From the NCBI GenBank assembly GCA_026985515.1, contig JALSQH010000089.1:1-14900 (forward strand): a stretch of DNA of 14,900 nt, read 5' to 3'. The notes under the pieces were generated by a model. It was not told the DNA's origin. It saw nothing but the letters and a program-made list of their open reading frames with translations, and did no database searches. Position 1 is the first letter of the stretch, and the number at the start of each line of letters is the position of its first letter. The stretch is from a bacterium. Its GTDB lineage: Bacteria; JALSQH01. This document shows positions 1 to 6,579 of the stretch, piece by piece. Both the position numbers and the translations under genes were made by a program.

Positions 1-295
1 GTATGCCAGAAAAGTCAAAATGAAGTATGGCAAAACTGTTCCTCAGAGGAGTGGGATTCCTCCCTATGTAGGTATCCCCAAATAACTCCTCAAAATGCTC
101 CTTCATCCTGATGTCGTAGTAATGCTCCAAAATGGAGAGAAAGAGAGATTTACCAAATCTGCGGGGACGGAGAAAGAAGAGATAACGACTGCCAAGTTTC
201 TCCAGTTCTGGAATAAAATGGATCTTATCCACAAAATAGTAATTATCCCTCTTCAGCGAATCATAATTGGCAATACCATAGGGGATCTTCTTCAT
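1..295 (-). CDS. AAA-ATPase-like / DUF1703 family protein, 5' part only
   Basis: This is a partial gene: the first 98 codons are present without a stop, and the rest lies beyond the left edge. The N-terminus reads MKKIPYGIANYDSL, followed by YYFVDKIHFIPELEKLG and then FLRPRRFGKSLFLSIL. That order (short lead-in, a YxVDKT-like segment, then a RPRRFGKS phosphate-binding loop) is the signature of the AAA-ATPase-like family (PF09820), whose full-length members usually end in a DUF1703 PD-(D/E)XK nuclease-like domain. The P-loop is the family's own degenerate form and looks intact. The function of these proteins is unsettled; they are often multicopy and accessory. I chose ATG at 295 because it gives the family-typical start. 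No Shine-Dalgarno lies before it; a TGCTATAAT box just upstream suggests a leaderless mRNA. The C-terminal domain is inferred, not seen. Confidence 0.85.
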   Translation of the reverse strand, partial: MKKIPYGIANYDSLKRDNYYFVDKIHFIPELEKLGSRYLFFLRPRRFGKSLFLSILEHYYDIRMKEHFEELFGDTYIGRNPTPLRNSFAILHFDFSGI

Positions 296-485
296 GGGTA
301 TATTATAGCAGAGGGAGGGGAAAAGGGAAAGAATGCGCTTTAGCTCCAAAATAATCTTACCGAAAGCCGAGATCCTCAATAAAAATCTGGTCAATCCAGT
401 ATCTGCTTTTTATCTCTACAAATCAGCACATCTTCCGTTATCCAGAAGGTGACTCCAGATAAAGGAATTTTATTTACCCAATATC
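296..485. other. Intergenic stretch with no clear gene
   Basis: This is the ~190 bases between the glycerate kinase stop and the AAA-ATPase-like start; both neighbours are on the minus strand. It holds the candidate promoter at 302-330, half of an inverted repeat near 479-510, and a 32-codon minus-strand reading frame (391-489). I see no tRNA, no terminator with a U-tract and no recognisable family. Confidence 0.6.
302..330 (-). promoter_or_regulatory. Candidate extended -10 promoter for the AAA-ATPase-like gene
   Basis: On the minus strand a perfect TATAAT (307-302) is preceded by TGC, giving the extended -10 form TGnTATAAT. A weak -35-like TTTCCC (330-325) lies 17 bases upstream. Transcription would be expected to start around 295-296, at the ATG itself, so the message would be leaderless. 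The lack of a Shine-Dalgarno fits. This is inferred from sequence only. Confidence 0.5.
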
Positions 486-489
486 TCAT
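391..489 (-). CDS. Possible 32-residue ORF or gene remnant, unrecognised
   Basis: The ATG overlaps the glycerate kinase stop as ATGA, the usual geometry of translational coupling. It reads MRYWVNKIPLSGVTFWITED and ends ...KKQILD. Just before that stop another frame opens and continues, ending SRYWIDQIFIEDLGFR and a TAA at 359-357. The two pieces might be one short gene broken by a frameshift; note RYWVNKI in the first and RYWIDQI in the second. I do not recognise either piece. The frame could equally be chance: it is short, has no Shine-Dalgarno, and covers only part of the spacer. Confidence 0.2.
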   Translation of the reverse strand: MRYWVNKIPLSGVTFWITEDVLICRDKKQILD

Positions 490-510
490 AATTGAGATTT
501 TGAGATATTG
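479..510. repeat. 10-bp perfect inverted repeat at the end of the glycerate kinase gene
   Basis: CAATATCTCA (479-488) is the exact reverse complement of TGAGATATTG (501-510), with a 12-base loop. The repeat straddles the glycerate kinase stop codon. It is AT-rich and neither side is followed by a T-run, so it does not look like an intrinsic terminator. It could be a weak RNA hairpin, a protein-binding palindrome, or chance. Confidence 0.5.
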
Positions 511-1622
511 AGAAAAATTGAAACCACCCTTTGGGTTGCCATTCTCAGAAGAGGCCCTGAATTTTTTAGAACAAATTCAAAATTAACAAAATCTGTTACA
601 ATGGGGAAAAGAATATCAAATTTTTCAAAAAGATCAGACTCCGAATAACTCAACACCCCGGATATGGCAGCAACCTTTTTCCCCGCATCTTTTGAAATTT
701 CAAGAACCCTTCCAGGTATCTTGCCGTAGAAACTCTGTTCATCAATTCTGCCCTCACCGGTTATAACCAGTTTTATCTCTTCATCCCTCAGCTTATCCAC
801 AAGACCCGAGATTTTTATTATCTCTTCGCTTCCCCTTCTCACCTCTGCTCCCAGAAAAGCACTCAGGAAAGCAGGAACACCCCCCGCTGCACCACCACAG
901 CAGACATTCTCCGGATTAACTCCGGTGATTCTCTGAGTAAGCTTTGCAAAATAGCTCAGGTTTCTCTCAAGTAACTCCACATCTTCCTTTCCCGCCCCCT
1001 TCTGGGGTGCATAAACATGTGCGGCACCACTCTCACCAAGGAGGGGATTCTCAACATCGGACAGGATGACCAGATTCCTTCCCCTTCTTTTAAGCTCAGC
1101 GGGTATTTTAACGGCACCTATCCTGTGAAGATTCCCGCCAGCGGGGATGAACTCCTTCCCGCCAACATCTATGAACTTCACCCCCAGAGCCGCGAGTATC
1201 CCTGCTCCACCATCCACTGTGGCGCTTCCACCCACGGCAAGAAAAACTTTCTTCCCGGTGGAGAGAGCATATCTCAATAATTCCCCCGTTCCATATGTGG
1301 TGGTTATCAGCGGGTTAAGTTCTTCACTTTTTAAGAGTTTCATACCCGAGGCAGAAGAGAGTTCAACCCACACGGAGTCACCACCTTCCAGCAATTCAGC
1401 CTCCCTTTCCCTCCCCAGAGGATCATGAACCCTCACCTTCAGGAATCTCCCGCCAATATAGAAGTGGACAACTTCCAGAGTCCCATCTCCTCCATCTGCA
1501 AGGGGAAGGGAGATTACACCACACCACTCACACGCATCTTTCACCCCCTTCTCCATCCATTTCACCGCTTCAGCGGAAGAAAGGGTGCCCTTAAATGAAT
1601 TTGGAGCAAGTATGATTTTCAT
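486..1622 (-). CDS. Glycerate kinase (GarK/GlxK family)
   Basis: Phosphorylates D-glycerate with ATP, feeding it into lower glycolysis as 2-phosphoglycerate in the characterised family members; cytosolic. At 378 residues it matches the usual 370-385 of the Gly_kinase family (PF02595). Visible family segments are the N-terminal KIILAPNSFKGTLSSAEA (residues 2-19), LADGGDGTLE (41-50), GTGELLRYAL (111-120), GGSATVDGGAG (131-141), DVENPLLGESGAAHVYAPQKGA region (189-210) and TGEGRIDEQSFYGKIPG (288-304). The gene looks intact. The ATG lies 1 base after the TGA of the secernin-like gene, and I see no Shine-Dalgarno, so translation probably depends on the upstream gene. Pairing with a peptidase-like gene gives no obvious pathway. 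Family is secure; whether the product is 2- or 3-phosphoglycerate cannot be read from the sequence. Confidence 0.93.
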   Translation of the reverse strand: MKIILAPNSFKGTLSSAEAVKWMEKGVKDACEWCGVISLPLADGGDGTLEVVHFYIGGRFLKVRVHDPLGREREAELLEGGDSVWVELSSASGMKLLKSEELNPLITTTYGTGELLRYALSTGKKVFLAVGGSATVDGGAGILAALGVKFIDVGGKEFIPAGGNLHRIGAVKIPAELKRRGRNLVILSDVENPLLGESGAAHVYAPQKGAGKEDVELLERNLSYFAKLTQRITGVNPENVCCGGAAGGVPAFLSAFLGAEVRRGSEEIIKISGLVDKLRDEEIKLVITGEGRIDEQSFYGKIPGRVLEISKDAGKKVAAISGVLSYSESDLFEKFDILFPIVTDFVNFEFVLKNSGPLLRMATQRVVSIFLNISKSQL

Positions 1623-1623
1623 A

Positions 1624-2925
1624 TCAAAAGATAAAGGGGAGTTCGTTTCGTTTATTCAACCTTCCCCTGAAGAATTTAAACAAGATGTGACCCCTCTCAA
1701 TTTTTTCTTCCTTTAACCTCTCTATCCACCTTTTTCTAAAATCTCTTATTCTCTCAATATAATCCTCCCGAAGTGTCTCGGTGTAATTTTTCAAAAGTTC
1801 CCCAACAAACTCTTTTTCTATCCTGTCTCTTTCAGCTCTGTACTCATTGAAAAGATACCATCTGTTTATCAGCATCCTTACCAGAACCTCATGTTCCCAC
1901 CACCAGGAGCCCTGGGTAAACACCCCATGTGGAGGAGAATCTTCAGGGATAAATTCATCAGAGGAAAATTTCACAGGTATGAAAAAGGATGTACATGGAA
2001 GGGAGGTGCCTGTGAAAAAAATGTCAAATTCTCCCTTACCCCGATATCTCACCACCATTGAATTTGCAGTCTGGCTTATCCTCACAAGAGGATCCACAGC
2101 ATGCATACACAGATCAGAATTACCACCCTTTGCAGGGTGAAAATCCTCCGATGAATGAGCTCTGTGAAGATCAAAAATTTTCCAGAGATCCACCTTTCCC
2201 ATCTCTTTCAATTTTCTCCCGAAAAGTTTTTTCCTCTCCTTTCCTCCAGCAAATGTGGTATAGAGCCAATCACTGTATGTTTTGAAAAGATCAATTTTGC
2301 CCCTATACGAAACGACCTTCCTTACATTTTTTCCTATTCCTTCAGAGACCTCATCATAGTCCGTTGAAAGGGAAATAATGTTGGATATTGATGTACTTCC
2401 ATCGACCTCTCTGAAAGCCCATTCCCTGCCGTAAGTTTCAAGAACTATCGCACCCTTGCCATCGACAATTAAAAAAGAATTGTCGTAGCGCAATTTCTTA
2501 TTTCTATGCCCACAGGGACCTTCCTGTCCATACTCAGCAAGCAAAGATGTAATAACCTCAACAGCTTCCTCCCTGTTTTTTGCTCTCTCAAGGGCGAGGC
2601 GAAGAAGGTCCATCCCGATGAGACCATAACTATCTTCCCTCTTCACCTTTGTGAAAATCGCCTCATTGCCGATGGCAAGACCAAACTCATTCACACCCAT
2701 TTCTGCTCCCCAGATCCAGTAGGGACGGGAGATGATGATCCCGTAGGTGTGTCTGACCTGGGGGATTTCAATGTATGTGGCCCTTAACCCTGCTCCGTCG
2801 GGATGGTCCTGCAGGGGGTGGATCTCCACCACCTGAGCCTCATCGGGCTCCCTGTCAGAATTCTTTCCAAAGTAAAAACTGCCATCTTCTGTATCTGCAG
2901 GGAAGATCACATATGTGTCACACAT
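1624..2925 (-). CDS. Secernin / peptidase C69-like Ntn-hydrolase
   Basis: Members of this family are N-terminal-nucleophile hydrolases: the Cys exposed by removal of Met attacks the substrate. Some are dipeptidases; for bacterial secernin-like proteins the substrate is mostly unknown. With ATG at 2925 the protein is 433 residues and begins MCDTYVIFPA, so Cys2 is the expected nucleophile. Further family marks are FGKNSDREPDEAQ (residues 19-31), YIEIPQVRHTYGIIISRPYW (51-70) and WGAEMGVNEFGLAIGNEA (72-89). A longer reading from GTG at 2964 would bury the Cys behind 13 extra residues with no signal-peptide character, so I reject it; ATG at 2928 is the other near choice. No Shine-Dalgarno is seen, and a -35/-10 pair just upstream suggests a leaderless mRNA. 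The C-terminal ~75 residues are charged and probably helical. No signal peptide; probably cytosolic. Confidence 0.85.
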   Translation of the reverse strand: MCDTYVIFPADTEDGSFYFGKNSDREPDEAQVVEIHPLQDHPDGAGLRATYIEIPQVRHTYGIIISRPYWIWGAEMGVNEFGLAIGNEAIFTKVKREDSYGLIGMDLLRLALERAKNREEAVEVITSLLAEYGQEGPCGHRNKKLRYDNSFLIVDGKGAIVLETYGREWAFREVDGSTSISNIISLSTDYDEVSEGIGKNVRKVVSYRGKIDLFKTYSDWLYTTFAGGKERKKLFGRKLKEMGKVDLWKIFDLHRAHSSEDFHPAKGGNSDLCMHAVDPLVRISQTANSMVVRYRGKGEFDIFFTGTSLPCTSFFIPVKFSSDEFIPEDSPPHGVFTQGSWWWEHEVLVRMLINRWYLFNEYRAERDRIEKEFVGELLKNYTETLREDYIERIRDFRKRWIERLKEEKIERGHILFKFFRGRLNKRNELPFIF

Positions 2926-2932
2926 CATATAA

Positions 2933-2961
2933 AGGATAGCATCACATACTCTCTTATTCAA
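2933..2961 (-). promoter_or_regulatory. Candidate promoter for the secernin-glycerate kinase pair
   Basis: On the minus strand TTGAAT (2961-2956) is followed after 17 bases by TATCCT (2938-2933), preceded by TGC, so the -10 is of the extended type. Transcription would begin about 2925-2927, at the ATG that starts the protein with Met-Cys. This fits the absent Shine-Dalgarno. Each hexamer matches only 4 of 6 consensus positions. Confidence 0.4.
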
Positions 2962-2975
2962 CACTTTATCCAGAA

Positions 2976-3004
2976 TTGCCCAACAAACTCATATGTGGTA
3001 AACT
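2976..3004 (+). promoter_or_regulatory. Candidate promoter for the RCC1-repeat lipoprotein gene
   Basis: TTGCCC (2976-2981) and TAAACT (2999-3004) are separated by 17 bases, and TGG precedes the -10, giving an extended -10. Transcription would start near 3011, leaving a short leader that carries the GGAGG site at 3020-3024. It sits about 15 bases from the divergent minus-strand promoter, so the two could share regulation. Confidence 0.4.
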
Positions 3005-3031
3005 CTAACTATCAAAGATGGAGGGGGATCA

Positions 3032-6000
3032 ATGAAAAAGGTCTTGCTGTTTTCCTTCATTTTTTTTATTTTTCTCGGATGCAGTGAAAATAACAGGAAG
3101 ACATCAATGGTAATCATTCATTTCCCTGGCATCGAAAGAAACAGAATATACAGTGGCTTCAATCCACTCCTTGAAGATAAAGAGGGTAATGAAATAACGG
3201 GAATTGGACTGGCAATAAGAACAAACGGAAAAACTGTAAAAAAAATATCCACCAGGTACCAGAGCAGTGTAACAGTTGAACTTGAATCAAGGAAAAGATA
3301 TATTTTTGAAGCATTCGCATGGGCTGATAAAGATGACAGGGAATCCCCATACATAATCTATTCGGGCAAAACCACCAGATATATTGATCAACCACGCGAA
3401 GAAATTGAAATAATTCTCAATTCACGAATTCATCTGGTTAAAGTTAACTTTAATTTCGGATCAGAAAAATTTCCCAGAATATCTTTCGTTTCAGATTTTC
3501 TTGCCACTGAAACACCATTTATTCAGATGTTAAATTTGCAACGCTTAAAAATCAATTCGCTTTATCTTCCACAGAATTTTCCCGTAAAAGTCCTGGCAAT
3601 CACACCTGAGGGGGATAGATCTGTACAGAAAAATCTGATCCCCTCCAGCAATCTCAATGTGGATCTCTCTCGCTGGACTTCTGAAAGGATCCAGAATTCA
3701 TATTTAGCTTCACTACACGGATCAGCAGTCAAATATGGGAAACCTCTCCTGGATGGAATCATTTTTCTTGTAAACCAGAATTACTTATACCAGCCCCAGC
3801 CACTCCATATAACTGAGCTTCCATCCATAGATATTCTGGCGGGAATCTCAGAATCAATAGGTGAGATAAAAAATGGAAAGTATGAACTCACAAACATTTT
3901 GCCCGGAAAATATTATGCAATCTTCATAGCCAATAAGGATGGTTCCACCAGGGTAGAAGATATTTTTGAGGGGCTAACCAGTGATCCCCTCTCCCTCGGT
4001 ACAATCTACAATGTAAAAGCTCAATATGTAAATCTGAGACCGGGTGATCTGGTAAAGCTGGAGACAGTTGACCTCACCCCACCACTCACATATTTAACCC
4101 GATATCCCACATATCCAAAACCACTGACCTACACGGGTACAGTATCAGGTACTTCGGCTCTTTTTGAATTTTTCTCTTCCGCAGAGTATGCAATTTTTGA
4201 ATGCAGTCTTGACGGAGGAGAATGGCATCTGTGCACATCCCCCTACAGCGTAAAAGTTGATGAAGGTATCCACACATTCAGTGTCAGGAGTATTGATCAG
4301 TATGGCAATCTGGGACCGGTGGTAACATATTCCTGGATTGTAAAAATAACAAAATGGAGAACAATCTCTACTGGACCCTCTCACGCATGTGGTGTAAAAG
4401 ATGATGGCACACTCTGGTGCTGGGGTTACAACTCGGAAGGAGAAGTGGGGGAACCGGGCAGAAGTTTCATAAGTTATCCTGAACAGATTTCTCCAACCAT
4501 TGAATGGGTTACAGTCTCGGCAGGTTACAATCATACCTGTGGAATTGATATAAATGGTGATCTCTACTGCTGGGGAGACAATTCATATGGAGAACTGGGA
4601 AACGGCACATTTGAAAATTCTCCCTATCCTGTGAAAGTTCTCTCATCTGAAAAATGGAGTGATGTTAAAGCAGGTTATCTCTTTACCTGTGGACTCACGA
4701 CTGACAACATAATGGAGTGCTGGGGAGATAACACCTCGGGTAAACTTGGTGACGGTGGTATTGAGGGATACAGAAACTATCCTTCACCCGTGACAGGCCC
4801 TTTTTACTGGGAGAAATTTGCTGTGGGTGATAACCACACCTGTGCCATAAACATGAATGATCATACAGTATGGTGCTGGGGCAAAAATAATAACTACCAG
4901 CTTGGGATAACAACAGTCTCATATTCCTCTTCGCCAACACGAGCCTCTACCAGAAGATGGCTGGATATTTCGGCGAGCAGTGACCATACCTGTGCAGTTT
5001 CGGAAGATGGATCTCTCTGGTGCTGGGGATATGAAAATTATTTCCCGGGAGATGTTGAGTTCTACTATGGTATGACGCAGGGATCCACCGGTAACCCCCC
5101 TCATAAAGTTACTGACTCAACCGACTGGACCAGTGTGAGCTGTGGGGTACACCAGAACTGCGCTTTGAAGAATGATGGATCGCTTTGGTGCTGGGGTAGA
5201 AATGTGAGAGGTGTGTTGATGGATCTTCAGGGTAACATCATCCTCACCCCGGTGCAAACAGGTACATCCAGCTGGCAAAAAATAAGCATCGGAGATGATT
5301 ATATATGTGCCATTAAAGATGATGGAACATTGTGGTGCTGGGGTAAAAACAATGAGGGCGAAGTGGGAACAGGTGAATCAGGCATAACACTCTATCCAGA
5401 GTATATTTCCTCAAAAACGATAGACAACTTCGCTTTACTTTCAGCAGGATCCAGCTTTGTAATTGCCACATCATATGATTCAAGTGAACTGTATGGATGG
5501 GGTAAAAACATTGATCATGAGATATTCTCATATCCGGAATTGTTAACCGAGTCTCCCTTCTTCATGGGGAAAATAACAGAGGTTTCATATATCTCCTCAG
5601 GATTCAACCATGTGTGTGTCATAGCAGGGAGCAGTGACTCTCTCCTCTGCTGGGGTGATAACAGTGCAGGAGAAATTGGCAACGGTATAACCTCAGACTC
5701 TGTAACATCCCCCACAACCGTCACCTCTGGTGTCTTTCAGGTCTCAGCAGGGGCTGGTTACACCTGTGCCATATTCAGCGACTCAGCATTGAAATGCTGG
5801 GGTACCAATAATCGTGGACAGTTAGGTACAGGTAATACACAGGAACTTCACTCTCCAACCCTTATCGGCACCAACTGGCAGTACATTTCCACCTCAAAAT
5901 TTCCATGGCATCAGTCCACATGTGGTATCAAAACAGACGGCTCACTATGGTGCTGGGGTGATAACAACTGGGGTCAGGGTGGAAGTGGATTCTATTCAGA

Positions 6001-6496
6001 AAAAATAACCATCCCTGTCCAGTCAGGTACGGGGAATAACTGGAGTAAAGTCTCTGTGGGCGGAAGACATGTATGCGCAATTGACAACTCCTACAATCTC
6101 TACTGCTGGGGTGACAATGGATATGGGCAACTGGGACTTGGAAAGGGAAGCGAAGCCGAATACAACACACCGCAGTTTGTTGGCACAGACTTTATTGATG
6201 TCTCAGCTGGTTCCAACCATACCTGTGGTGTGAAACTTGATGGCTCAGTCTGGTGCTGGGGTGACAATTCAGCGGGGCAGGTAGGTGCAGGGGATATAAA
6301 CTTAACATATTCATCTCCAGTGATGGTTATTGATTCCGGGGGAATTATGGTTGAAACCGGGGAGGGATTCACCTGCGCAGTGCGACAAACAGAATATGAC
6401 CACTACTCACTTATGTGCTGGGGTAATAATTACTACGGTGAGACAGGAAACGGGAAAGGATGGTCCTACCATCCCGTTAAAGTTACGACAAAATAG
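3032..6496 (+). CDS. Secreted lipoprotein with 14 RCC1-type propeller repeats
   Basis: A 1154-residue protein beginning MKKVLLFSFIFFIFLGCSEN: a signal peptide with a lipobox-like FLGC, so Cys17 is probably lipidated. Residues ~20-430 are beta-rich. They include a carboxypeptidase-regulatory-like stretch near 275-305 (NGKYELTNILPGKYYAIF) and an Ig-like module at ~380-435 (FECSLDGGEWHLC ... GIHTFSVRSIDQYGN). From ~440 to the end run 14 RCC1-type repeats, each with H-x-C-(A/G)-(V/I) and later (L/V)-x-CWG-x-N. The CWG Cys lie at 463, 513, 563, 615, 664, 720, 769, 873, 922, 974, 1025, 1075 and 1129; the eighth repeat has GWG at 822. Fourteen repeats fit two seven-bladed propellers. The start has a strong GGAGG site 7 bases upstream. 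Cell-envelope location is inferred; the ligand is unknown. It is flanked by its own promoter and by that of lon, so it is probably monocistronic. Confidence 0.9.
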   Translation: MKKVLLFSFIFFIFLGCSENNRKTSMVIIHFPGIERNRIYSGFNPLLEDKEGNEITGIGLAIRTNGKTVKKISTRYQSSVTVELESRKRYIFEAFAWADKDDRESPYIIYSGKTTRYIDQPREEIEIILNSRIHLVKVNFNFGSEKFPRISFVSDFLATETPFIQMLNLQRLKINSLYLPQNFPVKVLAITPEGDRSVQKNLIPSSNLNVDLSRWTSERIQNSYLASLHGSAVKYGKPLLDGIIFLVNQNYLYQPQPLHITELPSIDILAGISESIGEIKNGKYELTNILPGKYYAIFIANKDGSTRVEDIFEGLTSDPLSLGTIYNVKAQYVNLRPGDLVKLETVDLTPPLTYLTRYPTYPKPLTYTGTVSGTSALFEFFSSAEYAIFECSLDGGEWHLCTSPYSVKVDEGIHTFSVRSIDQYGNLGPVVTYSWIVKITKWRTISTGPSHACGVKDDGTLWCWGYNSEGEVGEPGRSFISYPEQISPTIEWVTVSAGYNHTCGIDINGDLYCWGDNSYGELGNGTFENSPYPVKVLSSEKWSDVKAGYLFTCGLTTDNIMECWGDNTSGKLGDGGIEGYRNYPSPVTGPFYWEKFAVGDNHTCAINMNDHTVWCWGKNNNYQLGITTVSYSSSPTRASTRRWLDISASSDHTCAVSEDGSLWCWGYENYFPGDVEFYYGMTQGSTGNPPHKVTDSTDWTSVSCGVHQNCALKNDGSLWCWGRNVRGVLMDLQGNIILTPVQTGTSSWQKISIGDDYICAIKDDGTLWCWGKNNEGEVGTGESGITLYPEYISSKTIDNFALLSAGSSFVIATSYDSSELYGWGKNIDHEIFSYPELLTESPFFMGKITEVSYISSGFNHVCVIAGSSDSLLCWGDNSAGEIGNGITSDSVTSPTTVTSGVFQVSAGAGYTCAIFSDSALKCWGTNNRGQLGTGNTQELHSPTLIGTNWQYISTSKFPWHQSTCGIKTDGSLWCWGDNNWGQGGSGFYSEKITIPVQSGTGNNWSKVSVGGRHVCAIDNSYNLYCWGDNGYGQLGLGKGSEAEYNTPQFVGTDFIDVSAGSNHTCGVKLDGSVWCWGDNSAGQVGAGDINLTYSSPVMVIDSGGIMVETGEGFTCAVRQTEYDHYSLMCWGNNYYGETGNGKGWSYHPVKVTTK
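4345..6490 (+). repeat. Fourteen in-gene tandem repeats (~150 bases each) encoding RCC1 blades
   Basis: The period is 49-56 codons, and the best-conserved DNA core is the tggtgctggggt-like segment that encodes WCWG. The repeats have diverged at the DNA level, so this is old protein-repeat duplication and not a recent array. Spacing between successive cores is 50, 50, 52, 49, 56, 49, 53, 51, 49, 52, 51, 50 and 54 residues. Confidence 0.85.
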
Positions 6497-6527
6497 TACC
6501 TTATTGTATCCATCCAGTTCCCGCCTT

Positions 6528-6556
6528 TTGTGTTATGGCATCAGTTTTGTTATAAT
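6528..6556 (+). promoter_or_regulatory. Promoter of the lon-yebC-ruvCAB run
   Basis: A perfect TATAAT (6551-6556) preceded by TGT makes TGnTATAAT, an extended -10. TTGTGT (6528-6533) lies 17 bases upstream as the -35. Transcription should start near 6563, giving a leader of about 17 bases with GAGGT (6569-6573) six bases before the lon ATG. No CIRCE palindrome or other heat-shock operator is visible. Confidence 0.65.
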
Positions 6557-6579
6557 AAATAGAAGAAAGAGGTAGTTGT

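Noticed and set aside
479-510. Inverted repeat as an intrinsic terminator of the glycerate kinase transcript
   Set aside because: The stem is AT-rich, the loop is 12 bases and no U-tract follows in either direction.
2926-2964. Longer start for the secernin-like protein at GTG 2964
   Set aside because: It adds 13 residues before the Ntn nucleophile Cys and has no binding site; the ATG at 2925 fits the family.
4145-4534. Minus-strand reading frame of 129 codons
   Set aside because: It lies wholly opposite the RCC1 lipoprotein gene, has no recognisable motif and reads as a shadow of the repeat-coding strand.
6458-6474. Hairpin GGATGG-5-CCATCC near the end of the lipoprotein gene as a terminator
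   Set aside because: The stem is only 6 bp, lies inside the coding sequence and is not followed by a T-run.
4345-6490. Regularly spaced tgctggggt motifs as a CRISPR-like or recombination array
   Set aside because: They fall in one reading frame at codon-exact spacing and encode the CWG core of RCC1 repeats; the intervening DNA is coding.
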